Origin: Brevibacterium yomogidense | Lineage (GTDB): Bacteria; Actinomycetota; Actinomycetes; Actinomycetales; Brevibacteriaceae | DNA: 64,000 nt | NCBI RefSeq assembly: GCF_900163715.1 | Contig: NZ_FWFF01000012.1 | Span: forward strand, 1 to 64,000 | Direction of reading: 5' to 3' | In this document: positions 40,110 through 47,786 of the stretch, piece by piece | Position numbering within the stretch: the first letter of the stretch is position 1 | Layout: each line of letters opens with the position of its first letter | Position numbers and translations under genes: made by a program | Notes under the pieces: generated by a model | Told to the model about the DNA's origin: nothing | The model's database searches: none | What the model saw: only the letters and a program-made list of their open reading frames with translations

Positions 40110-42554
40110 ATGACCTCGGAGCTCTTCGACATCCTCACCCGGTTCGGCGACCGCGTCGACCGCGTGACCCATGTCGAGCAGCTGCCCGCCCGCCTCGGCC
40201 GCACGACGGACTGGCCTTCCTGGATGGATCCCGCAGTGCGCGATGCCTTCGTCTCTGCGGGGATCGAGCGCCCCTACGAGCATCAGGTCGAGACAGCGGA
40301 CATCGCCCGAGCCGGTGAGAACGTCATCGTCGCGACCGGCACGGCATCGGGCAAGTCCCTGGGCTACCTCATGCCGGTGCTCGACGCCGCGATCCGCGGA
40401 ACGGCCGCGCCCAGCGGCCGCGGATCGACGACGCTCTACCTCTCCCCCACGAAGGCGCTCGCAGCCGACCAGCTGACCTCCCTGCGCGAGCTCGTCCTCA
40501 AGGGCCTGCGCCCCTCCACCTACGACGGCGACACGCCCCGGGCGGACCGTGACTGGGCGCGCCGTCATGCGAACCTGATCCTCACCAACCCGGACATGCT
40601 CCACCGCTCGCTGCTGCCCGGCCACGAACGGTTCTCCTCCGTCCTCAAGCGCTTGGACTACGTCGTCGTGGACGAGGCCCACCGCTACCGGGGAGTGTTC
40701 GGCTCGCACGTCGCCCTCATCCTCCGCCGGCTGCTGCGACTGGCCAGGTACTACGGCGCCTCCCCCGTCGTGATCGGCGCATCGGCGACAGCGGGCGATC
40801 CCGCGGACGTCTTCTCCCGCCTCATCGGATCCCCTGCCCGCGCTGTCGTCGACGATGCCTCACCACGGGCCGCCGGCCGCTTCCTGCTGTGGGAGCCCCC
40901 GCTGCTGCCCGGCCTCGATCCGCGTGAGCAGTCCGGCCCGGGTGAGCAGACCGGCCCGTTCGGGCAGAGTGATCCGTTCGGGCAGCCCGAGGACCCGCCG
41001 GACCCGTGGGCGGACTCCGCTCCGCACGACCGCTTCCAGCAGGATCCCGCGCCCGAGGCCCCCGTCGGCCGCATCTCCGAGGCGCGGCGGTCGTCGCTCG
41101 CCGAGGCCGCCGACCTCCTCACCGACACGACGTGCGCGGGCCGCCGGGCGATCGGCTTCATCGCCTCCCGCCGCGGCGCCGAGGCCCTGGCCTCGATCGT
41201 CAAGGACGAGGTCGCCCGCGTCGACGATTCGCTGGTGCGCACGATCGCCGCCTACCGCGGCGGCTACCTGCCCGAAGAGCGGCGCCTGCTGGAGACTGCG
41301 CTGCGCAGCGGCCGCCTGCTCACCGTCGCCTCGACCAACGCGCTGGAACTGGGCATCGACATCTCCGGGCTCGATGCGGTCATCATCGCCGGCTGGCCCG
41401 GCACGCTGGCGTCCCTGTGGCAGCAGGCGGGCCGCGCCGGCCGCAGCGGTCAGGAATGGATCGCGGTGCTCGTCGCGCGCGACGACCCGCTCGACACCTA
41501 CCTCGTCCATCACCCGGAGGCGGTCTTCGGCAAAGCCGTGGACGCCGTCGTCATCGACCCGGGGAATCCGTACGTACTCGCGGGTCACCTGTGCGCAGCC
41601 GCAGCCGAGGTCCCCTTCACCGACGACGACTTCGCGCACTTCCCGGAGTCCGCTCCGTCCATCGTGGACCAGCTCACGAGCGCGAGGATGCTGAGGAGGC
41701 GACCTGGCGGGTGGTTCTGGGCGAAGGCGGAGAACCCCGCGGACCTCTCTGACATCCGCTCCGGGGGCGGCGGGACGATCCGCCTCGTGGAGCGGGAGAC
41801 GGGTGCGCTGCTGGGCACCGTCGATGATGCCGGCAGCCACCACCAGAGCCACCCGGGAGCGGTCTACGTCCATCAGGGGCGCACCTTCGTCGTGGTCGAT
41901 CTGGATCCCGACGAGCGGGTGGCCCTCGTCGAGCAGCGCCACGTCGACTACACGACGGAGTCGCAGTCCGTCACGGAGATCGGGATCCTCGGCACCCGTG
42001 CGACGGTTCCCCTGCCGTCCGGTGCGGCGGTCAGCTGGGGCGAGGTGGAGGTGACGTCGCAGGTGACGGGCTACAGGATGCGGCAGTCCGGCAGCGGCAC
42101 GGTGCTGGGCGAGTACCCGCTCGAGCTGCCCTCGCAGGTCCTGCGCACGACCGCGGTCTGGTGGACTGCTCCCGACGCACTCATCGACGAGGCAGATGTG
42201 ACGACCGGTGATCTGCCCGGTGCCGTGCATGCGGCCGAGCACGCGGCGATCGGGCTGCTGCCCCTGTTCGCCGGGTGCGACCGATGGGACATCGGCGGTG
42301 TCTCGACGGCCCGTCACGCGGACACCGGAGTGGCGACGGTCTTCGTCCACGACGGGCAGCCGGGCGGGGCGGGGTTCGCGGAGCGCGGATTCGAGGCCTT
42401 CTCCGCGTGGCAGACGGCGACCCGTGAGGCCATCGAGGCCTGCGAGTGCGTGAGCGGCTGCCCGTCCTGCGTGCAGTCGCCCAAGTGCGGCAACGGCAAT
42501 GAGCCGCTGGAGAAGGACGCGGCCGCGCGACTGCTGCGCGTCGTCCTGGGATAA
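40110..42554 (+). CDS. DExH-box DNA helicase with MZB zinc domain (MrfA/Hrq1-like)
   Basis: 814 aa. Superfamily 2 motifs are ATGTASGKSLGYL (Walker A, ~76), VVDEAHRYRG (DEAH, ~187), IGASATAG (motif III), TNALELGIDISGLD and QQAGRAGRSGQ (motif VI). The C-terminus has a four-cysteine zinc cluster, CECVSGCPSCVQSPKC (~778), typical of MrfA/Hrq1 helicases, which act in mitomycin-type DNA damage repair. Mtb Rv3649 occupies the same place. A low-complexity insert of GEQTGP/FGQSDP units interrupts the region between the two helicase domains. Confidence 0.92.
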   Translation: MTSELFDILTRFGDRVDRVTHVEQLPARLGRTTDWPSWMDPAVRDAFVSAGIERPYEHQVETADIARAGENVIVATGTASGKSLGYLMPVLDAAIRGTAAPSGRGSTTLYLSPTKALAADQLTSLRELVLKGLRPSTYDGDTPRADRDWARRHANLILTNPDMLHRSLLPGHERFSSVLKRLDYVVVDEAHRYRGVFGSHVALILRRLLRLARYYGASPVVIGASATAGDPADVFSRLIGSPARAVVDDASPRAAGRFLLWEPPLLPGLDPREQSGPGEQTGPFGQSDPFGQPEDPPDPWADSAPHDRFQQDPAPEAPVGRISEARRSSLAEAADLLTDTTCAGRRAIGFIASRRGAEALASIVKDEVARVDDSLVRTIAAYRGGYLPEERRLLETALRSGRLLTVASTNALELGIDISGLDAVIIAGWPGTLASLWQQAGRAGRSGQEWIAVLVARDDPLDTYLVHHPEAVFGKAVDAVVIDPGNPYVLAGHLCAAAAEVPFTDDDFAHFPESAPSIVDQLTSARMLRRRPGGWFWAKAENPADLSDIRSGGGGTIRLVERETGALLGTVDDAGSHHQSHPGAVYVHQGRTFVVVDLDPDERVALVEQRHVDYTTESQSVTEIGILGTRATVPLPSGAAVSWGEVEVTSQVTGYRMRQSGSGTVLGEYPLELPSQVLRTTAVWWTAPDALIDEADVTTGDLPGAVHAAEHAAIGLLPLFAGCDRWDIGGVSTARHADTGVATVFVHDGQPGGAGFAERGFEAFSAWQTATREAIEACECVSGCPSCVQSPKCGNGNEPLEKDAAARLLRVVLG
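40923..40994 (+). repeat. 18-bp tandem repeats in the helicase inter-domain linker
   Basis: Four 18-bp units encode REQSGP, GEQTGP, FGQSDP and FGQPED. The first two differ at only a few bases (CGTGAGCAGTCCGGCCCG and GGTGAGCAGACCGGCCCG). They lie between the two RecA-like domains, where the family normally has a short loop. Confidence 0.9.
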
Positions 42555-42556
42555 GT

Positions 42557-42602
42557 CGTCCCGGGGTAGTACGTCCTGGGGCAGCAGGTCGTCCGGGGCA
42601 GC
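42557..42602. repeat. Decayed ~17-bp repeats after the helicase gene
   Basis: Three imperfect copies of CGTCC(C/T)GGGG(T/C)AG follow the helicase stop. They occupy the gap before the convergent TadE-like stop. No hairpin is evident. Confidence 0.6.
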
Positions 42603-42611
42603 CGACCCTGC

Positions 42612-42986
42612 TCACTCGGCACGGCCTGCGACCGCCGTCGCCTCGACTGTGAGGTCGTCGCCCAGGCCGGGGATCCGAATGCCCAGGGGTGCTTCGACCG
42701 TCACGGTCGCTGTCCCCAGGTCAGGGCGTGCGATGCATTCGGTGATCGTCGCCCCGTTGCGCGTCGCCACCTCCTCCGCAGTCGCACAGCCGTCCTCTCC
42801 CTGCACCTGCACGACCGCGATCGCCGCGAGATCCGCGGCGGCGTCGGCGCGCGCACCGGCCACCAGGCCCTGCCCGATCGTCCCCACCATGAGGGCGAGA
42901 GCAGCGGCGGCGCCCGCGATCCCGATGGCGGGCACCGTCGTGGATCCGGCGTCAGATGTGGGGGCGGCCGTGGGCTCCACCGACAC
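42612..42986 (-). CDS. TadE-like pilus-associated protein (Rv3654c type)
   Basis: 124 aa. An N-terminal helix (IGIAGAAAALALMVGTIGQGLV) is followed by RADAAADLAAIAVV, the hallmark of the small secreted TadE-like proteins at the end of actinobacterial Tad operons. Two cysteines (GCATAEEV, ITECIA) could form a disulfide outside the cell. GTG 42986 has AAGGAGGG upstream and lies 1 bp after the TadE stop, so it is the last gene of the operon. Confidence 0.8.
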   Translation of the reverse strand: MSVEPTAAPTSDAGSTTVPAIGIAGAAAALALMVGTIGQGLVAGARADAAADLAAIAVVQVQGEDGCATAEEVATRNGATITECIARPDLGTATVTVEAPLGIRIPGLGDDLTVEATAVAGRAE

Positions 42987-42987
42987 G

Positions 42988-43338
42988 TCAGCCCTCCTTC
43001 CGCGCGGTCGCGTGGGCGGAGACGGAATCCGCGACCGGCGCGAGCACGTCCGGCAGCGGCACCTCCACCGTGACCTCCGCGTAGCCGCCGTCCTCAGCGA
43101 TGAGGACCTGCGCGGAGTCTCCGGCGCGCTTCCGCGCCTCCTCCACGACTGTGGTCTGGGCTTCGCCGCGCGCCACCTCGCGCGCCGCACCCCGCGCGGC
43201 GTCCATGGCGCGCAGCTGGGTCGCGCCGACCGCACCGGCGCCCACGACGATCCCGATGATGAGGACCAGTGCCGGCATGACCATCGCGAACTCCGCGGCC
43301 GCGGCACCCTCGTCGCGCGCGCCGGTGCGTCCCGGCAT
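42988..43338 (-). CDS. tadE: TadE-family minor pilin
   Basis: 116 aa. DEGAAAAEFAMVMPALVLIIG is the TadE pattern: a short basic N-terminus, Gly/Ala then Glu at position 5 of the hydrophobic helix, as in pseudopilins cleaved by a prepilin peptidase. The rest is a soluble domain. Minor pilin of a Flp/Tad pilus. It starts 1 bp after the pilin stop, with no separate promoter. Confidence 0.88.
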   Translation of the reverse strand: MPGRTGARDEGAAAAEFAMVMPALVLIIGIVVGAGAVGATQLRAMDAARGAAREVARGEAQTTVVEEARKRAGDSAQVLIAEDGGYAEVTVEVPLPDVLAPVADSVSAHATARKEG

Positions 43339-43339
43339 G

Positions 43340-43618
43340 TCAGGCTCCGCCCAGTCCCAGTGCGCCGGTGATGACGCCCGTGATCATCTCCTGGAGCGGA
43401 TCGCTCTTGAGCACGACGACCAGGAGTGCGGCGAACCCGCATGCTGCAAGCGTCGTGATCGCGTATTCCGCGGTCGTGGCCCCGGTGTCATCGGACAGGC
43501 ACTCGCGCACCGTTCCCGGACTGACCACCACTCCGTCGAGGTGACCGGGGTCCGGTACGTCCCGTTCCTCCGTCCGTCGTTCCGCACCGCTGCTGTCATC
43601 AGAAGACATCCTCGTCAT
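43340..43618 (-). CDS. DUF4244 Flp-type major pilin precursor
   Basis: 92 aa from ATG 43618, which has AGAAGGGGAG upstream. An acidic/basic leader is followed by DDTGATTAEYAITTLAACGF and a hydrophobic helix, the Flp/DUF4244 form with Glu near the start of the helix and cleavage expected after the Gly. The gene order equals Mtb Rv3656c. The prepilin peptidase is not in the window. A longer start at 43720 is unlikely since the extra residues fit no family feature. Confidence 0.82.
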   Translation of the reverse strand: MTRMSSDDSSGAERRTEERDVPDPGHLDGVVVSPGTVRECLSDDTGATTAEYAITTLAACGFAALLVVVLKSDPLQEMITGVITGALGLGGA

Positions 43619-43921
43619 GGTGCTCCCCTTCTCTCTGCGGGTCTCGTCCCGCGTGTGCGTCCCTAGCACGGATCGCATCTCGTCCTGCGGCACCGCGGGC
43701 CCTTCCCACGGCGGCGACACCCTGGTGGCTGTCGTGCCACGAGCTTCCCCGTCGGTCGGCTGCTTAAGAAGGCCCTCCCCCGTGCTGTGGACGGAGCGTC
43801 AGCGGTCCACAGCCTCCCGTGCGCAAGGACACGCAATGACGCACGCGGCTGTGACGCGCGCACGCAGCAGTGACGCGCCCAGCCAAGGCGCAGTGGCGCA
43901 CTGCAGTCACTCTCTGCACGG
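43619..43921. other. 303-bp gap inside the Tad operon
   Basis: No gene is evident. The stretch holds a perfect inverted repeat GCTGTGGAC (43784-43792)/GTCCACAGC (43805-43813), which could terminate the tadABC transcript, and drifting repeats of TGACGC(A/G)CGC near 43838-43875. A separate promoter for the pilin genes would have to lie in the left part. It is the only sizeable gap in an otherwise overlapping operon. Confidence 0.6.
43784..43813 (-). terminator. Inverted repeat between tadC and the pilin gene
   Basis: Nine-base exact arms GCTGTGGAC and GTCCACAGC with a 12-base loop lie about 110 bp after the tadC stop. They could reduce read-through and set a ratio between assembly and pilin genes. 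No U run is present. Confidence 0.4.
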
Positions 43922-44554
43922 TCACTGCCCTGTGAGCGCCGGAGCGAGATCGCTGAGGAGCGTGAGGAGGACGGGCACGACTCCCAGCAGCACGAACGCG
44001 GGGAGCACGCACACGCCCAGCGGCATGACGAGCATGACGCCCAGGCGCGCCGCTGCGATCTGCCGCCGCCGGTGCTCACTGCGACGCAGCTCGTCGGCGT
44101 GCGCCTGCAGCAGCGGCGCCAGCGCGACGCCGGTGCGACTGGAGAAGCGGATGACCGCGATGACAGAGGACAGCTCGGTCCGTTCGCCCCCGGTGTCCCC
44201 GGTGTCCCCCTCCAGCCCCAGGCGAGCCGACCGGGCGATGTGCGCGAGGCCGGAGCGGTCTCCCGACGCCCGCACCGCGTGATCCAGTGCGCGGTCCACC
44301 GGCAGCCCCGCCTGCAGGCACACTGCGACGAGGTCCAGATCGAACGCCAGGTCGTCGACCGCAGACGTCCCCGCGGGGACGCTGCCACTCCGTCGACTGC
44401 TCTGCGCAGTCCCGGTGTCCGTATCCGCCGGGGCGGCTGGACCGGTGGGAGTACGTGCACCGGTGAGGCGAGCCAGGCGCTTCACCTGCGGTGCACGCGT
44501 CACGAGGAAGACACCGCCCAGTGCACACGCGACGACCAGCACGGCGACGATCAT
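43922..44554 (-). CDS. tadC: Tad secretion inner-membrane protein TadC
   Basis: 210 aa, a type II secretion F-domain protein. FDLDLVAVCLQAGLPVDRAL and SSVIAVIRFSSRTGVALAPL are the F-domain core; C-terminal helices follow. It forms the membrane platform for pilus assembly with TadB. ATG 44554 overlaps the tadB stop (ATGA). The protein is shorter than in proteobacteria but normal for actinobacterial Tad loci. Confidence 0.86.
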   Translation of the reverse strand: MIVAVLVVACALGGVFLVTRAPQVKRLARLTGARTPTGPAAPADTDTGTAQSSRRSGSVPAGTSAVDDLAFDLDLVAVCLQAGLPVDRALDHAVRASGDRSGLAHIARSARLGLEGDTGDTGGERTELSSVIAVIRFSSRTGVALAPLLQAHADELRRSEHRRRQIAAARLGVMLVMPLGVCVLPAFVLLGVVPVLLTLLSDLAPALTGQ

Positions 44555-45276
44555 GTCGCCTTCTCCAGCATCCGCGTCATCCACACCCTCCCGCACGCGA
44601 GGAGGATGACCCCTCCGCCGATCGAGGCAAGTCCCAGAGGAGAGCCCAGCAGCGAACCCAGGTCCGCACCGATCAGCAGTGCGAGCCCCAGACCCGCGGC
44701 GGGCAGCCATGTCAGCACGGTGACAGTGGCCTGCGGTCCCGCGAGTGCGACGAGGCGCTCCCGCTCCGCGTCGGCGATCTCGCGCCGACTGTGCGCGTAC
44801 CGGGTGAGGACATCGGCTGCGGGGGCACCGGCCGATTCCGCCACCTCCCACACCGCTCCCATCCCCACGAGCACCTCGGCGAGCGTGGGCGGGAGTCCGC
44901 CGGCGTGGCGCGCGATCGCGGTGCGCGGGTCGTCTCCCAGGCTCATCGAGCGCGAGACGCGGGTGAGGACGGCGGCGAGGTCGGAATCGCTCACCTCTGC
45001 CAGCTGCGCCGTGACGGTCGCCGGCGGCATCCCGATGCGCAGCAGGGCCGCAGCCCGGTCGATGACGGCGATCGCCCGATGCGGATCGTCCTCGGCCTCG
45101 GGTGCGGTCGCCTGGCCCGAGCCGAGTCTCGCGTCAGTCCTGGAGAACCGCGACTCACCGCGGTGCGTGCCCCGGAGCTGCGGCAGGAGGGTCCGCAGGC
45201 GCCGCCCAGCGGGGTCCAGGGTCACGAGCAGCACGCCGAGGACGGCAGCACCGCTGGCCACGAGGAGACCGATCAT
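44551..45276 (-). CDS. tadB: Tad secretion inner-membrane protein TadB
   Basis: 241 aa. An N-terminal helix, a soluble F-domain (IDRAAALLRIGMPPATVTAQL, ADVLTRYAHSRREIADAERE) and C-terminal helices (VLTWLPAAGLGLALLIGAD and LASIGGGVILLACG) define the TadB half of the platform. Its start overlaps the tadA stop and its stop overlaps the tadC start. Confidence 0.86.
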   Translation of the reverse strand: MIGLLVASGAAVLGVLLVTLDPAGRRLRTLLPQLRGTHRGESRFSRTDARLGSGQATAPEAEDDPHRAIAVIDRAAALLRIGMPPATVTAQLAEVSDSDLAAVLTRVSRSMSLGDDPRTAIARHAGGLPPTLAEVLVGMGAVWEVAESAGAPAADVLTRYAHSRREIADAERERLVALAGPQATVTVLTWLPAAGLGLALLIGADLGSLLGSPLGLASIGGGVILLACGRVWMTRMLEKAT

Positions 45277-46493
45277 GGCCGGCCCTCCGACACCGGGTCG
45301 GCCGACTTCGCGGAGAACGTGCGCTGGAGGTGCGCGACCCCCTCGCGCTGGAACCCGGTCGCCCGGTCCCAGACCAGCTGCGTGCGCACGCGATCATCGA
45401 CGAGTACGGGGACTGCGACCTCGGCGATCCCACGCCTGCCCGGTCCCGCCGCATCACGGCGGATGTGGAGGAGCAGGTCGATCGCGGTGGACGTCTGCGC
45501 GTGGACGGCCGCGGCGCTCATCCCGGCGAGCGCACCCAGTGCTTCGAGTCTGCTGGGGACGGCGGCGCAGGTGTTCGCGTGGACGGTCGCACACCCGCCC
45601 TCGTGACCGGTGTTGAGCGCGGTGAGCATGTCGCGGACCTCTTCGCCGCGCACCTCACCGACGACCAGTCGATCCGGTCGCATCCGCAGAGCGTTGCGGA
45701 CCAGAGCGGTCATCGGCACGTCCCCGACGCCTTCGACGTTCGCCTGCCGAGCCGACAGCTGCACCACGTGGGGGTGGACGACGACGAGTTCGCGGGAGTC
45801 CTCGACGAGCAGCAGTCGGTGAGACTGGGGAGCCGCGGACAGCATCGCTCCCAGCAGCACCGTCTTGCCGGATCCCGTCCCGCCGGAGACCAGGAAGTTC
45901 GCCCGCCGTGCAACGGTCTCCTCGATGAGGGTGACGAGCGCTGCGGGGACGAACCCGTCGGTGATCAGATCAGGCAGGGTGAACGCGCGCGGACGGGGGA
46001 TCCTGAAGCTCAGGACGGTGACGTCGCCGGACAGGGGCGGTATGACGGCGTTGACCCGGACTCCGTCGGGCATCCGCACATCCACCAGCGGCGAGGAGTC
46101 ATCCAGACGGCGTCCTCCGGAGGCCGCCAGTCGCACGGCGAGGGCGCGGACGTCCGACTCGGACCCCAGACTCAGCGGCACCTGCTCGAGGCCCGCCCCG
46201 AAGTCCGCCCACACGTCGCGGGGCCCGTTGACGAAGACGTCCGTGACCCTCGGTCGGTCGAGCAGCGGCTGGAGCGGACCCGCGCCCGCCAGCTGCGCGG
46301 ACAGTCGAGCGACGAGTTCCAGCATCGCACCGGATCCGAGCACCCGCCCCGAGCGGCGCACGGCGGCCGCGACCGCGGAGTCGGTGACGGGTCCCGGGTG
46401 GTCGAGCAGGTCATCGCGGATCTCGGCGACGAGAGCGGAGTCGAGCCACCCCGCCTCGCCGGGGGCAGGCGCTCCCTCGATGCGCGCGGTCAT
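45273..46493 (-). CDS. tadA: Tad pilus ATPase TadA (CpaF family)
   Basis: 406 aa, a secretion ATPase. Walker A is [16 protein letters not shown] (~203), the Asp box [10 protein letters not shown], and the Walker B region [14 protein letters not shown] with the His box [14 protein letters not shown]. It powers assembly of the Flp pilus. ATG 46493 overlaps the cpaE stop (ATGA). Confidence 0.93.
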   Translation of the reverse strand: MTARIEGAPAPGEAGWLDSALVAEIRDDLLDHPGPVTDSAVAAAVRRSGRVLGSGAMLELVARLSAQLAGAGPLQPLLDRPRVTDVFVNGPRDVWADFGAGLEQVPLSLGSESDVRALAVRLAASGGRRLDDSSPLVDVRMPDGVRVNAVIPPLSGDVTVLSFRIPRPRAFTLPDLITDGFVPAALVTLIEETVARRANFLVSGGTGSGKTVLLGAMLSAAPQSHRLLLVEDSRELVVVHPHVVQLSARQANVEGVGDVPMTALVRNALRMRPDRLVVGEVRGEEVRDMLTALNTGHEGGCATVHANTCAAVPSRLEALGALAGMSAAAVHAQTSTAIDLLLHIRRDAAGPGRRGIAEVAVPVLVDDRVRTQLVWDRATGFQREGVAHLQRTFSAKSADPVSEGRP

Positions 46494-47602
46494 CGCAGCC
46501 CGGCCGCCATCCGCTCGGCGAGCCCGCCGCCCACCGCAGCCGGGTCTCTCCAGGTCTCCGGCACCTCGTGCGCGGGGAACCACTCCTCGACCAGCGCGGC
46601 AGCCGTCGCGGTCAGCGACGACCTGCGGGTCGGCAGCGACTCACCGCGGTCGATGCGGCCCGCGAGCCCCCGCTCCGCCCGCATCCGCGCGGTCAGCGGC
46701 AGGCCCACCGCGTCTGCGACCTGCTGGGCGGGGATCCCACCGCGCTCGTCCTCCCGCACGATGAGGCCCACCCCGTGGTGACCGGCTCTCAGTCGTCCCG
46801 CGACCTGTGCCGCGCCGACTGCCGCACGGACTCTCGCGGGGACGACGACCTGCACGTGGTGACAGGAACGCACCACTCCCCCGGCGGCGTGCCGCGGCAG
46901 GTCGACGACCACGAAGTCGAACGCCTGCTGTGCCGCGCCCAGCACGGTGTCGAACACGTGGCCGGACGTGTCCGCGGCGTCCGTCCGGTCCCACGACAGC
47001 ACTGCCAGTCCGGCGACCCGGGGCAGAGCGTCCACCAGGGTCGACGGTCGCAGACTCCCCTTCGAAGCCGCGAGCGCGGGCCACCGGAGGCCCTCGGTCG
47101 TCTCCGCACCGAGCACGAGGTCGATGCCGCCTCCCAGCGGATCCCCGTCGACGAGCACGGTCCGCAGCCCGATCCGCTGCCCCTCGACCGCCAGCGCCGC
47201 CGCGAGCATCGTCGCTCCGGCCCCGCCGCAGCCCGGGACGACGCCCACGGTCGTCGCGGGGGCCACCGGCGGCTCCACGGCGGCGATCATGCGCTGGACC
47301 AGCCATTCGGCGGCGGCCGGCAGGATCGCCACGTGGTCGGCACCGAGCCGGGCCGCCGCTGCGAAGGCATCCGCCGAGGTCCGTGAGGCCGTCGACGGGT
47401 CCTCCGCGGCGATGAGCACCGTCGGTGCGGAGATCCCGCCGGGCGGATCGGAGACGTCCTCGCCCAGGAGGACCAGTGCGGCGTCCTGCCATCCGCCCGT
47501 CATCGGTGAGGCGACGGCCAGGGTGACGCCGATGCCGTCTGCCAGCGCCGCGCACTGATCGATGAGGCTGGGCAGCTGCGTGAGGAGCGCGATCCGAGAC
47601 AT
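46490..47602 (-). CDS. CpaE/Ssd-like MinD-family ATPase of the Tad locus
   Basis: 370 aa. After a receiver-like N-terminal region, a deviant Walker A (PGCGGAGATMLAAALA, ~125) and VLVDGDPLGGGIDLVLG mark a ParA/MinD-family protein; the usual signature Lys (KGG) is replaced, reading GCGGAG. The Mtb homologue Ssd (Rv3660c) affects septum formation, and CpaE proteins localise Tad pili. ATG 47602 has CAGAGT 6 nt upstream, a variant -10, and is the first gene of the operon. Confidence 0.85.
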   Translation of the reverse strand: MSRIALLTQLPSLIDQCAALADGIGVTLAVASPMTGGWQDAALVLLGEDVSDPPGGISAPTVLIAAEDPSTASRTSADAFAAAARLGADHVAILPAAAEWLVQRMIAAVEPPVAPATTVGVVPGCGGAGATMLAAALAVEGQRIGLRTVLVDGDPLGGGIDLVLGAETTEGLRWPALAASKGSLRPSTLVDALPRVAGLAVLSWDRTDAADTSGHVFDTVLGAAQQAFDFVVVDLPRHAAGGVVRSCHHVQVVVPARVRAAVGAAQVAGRLRAGHHGVGLIVREDERGGIPAQQVADAVGLPLTARMRAERGLAGRIDRGESLPTRRSSLTATAAALVEEWFPAHEVPETWRDPAAVGGGLAERMAAGLR

Positions 47603-47716
47603 GCGCCCACTCTGGGCGAGATCGGGCGCGAGCGGAACCGCGTGCGCCAACCTGTGGATGACGGAACTTCTCAGCGGCGTCCTGTGACCTCGAGTGCGGT
47701 TCCGAAGCCCAGCACA

Positions 47717-47759
47717 ACGCACGCACCCGCCCGGCGAGGTGCCGGACGGGTGCGTGCGT
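47717..47759 (-). terminator. Terminator after the Gln/Tyr-rich membrane protein gene
   Basis: Nineteen-base arms with one mismatch (47717-47735 and 47741-47759, loop GAGGT) lie downstream of the stop at 47787. The site is also upstream of the cpaE gene, insulating the Tad operon. Confidence 0.85.
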
Positions 47760-47786
47760 CAGCCGATGGCTGTCAGAGGCCGGCGA

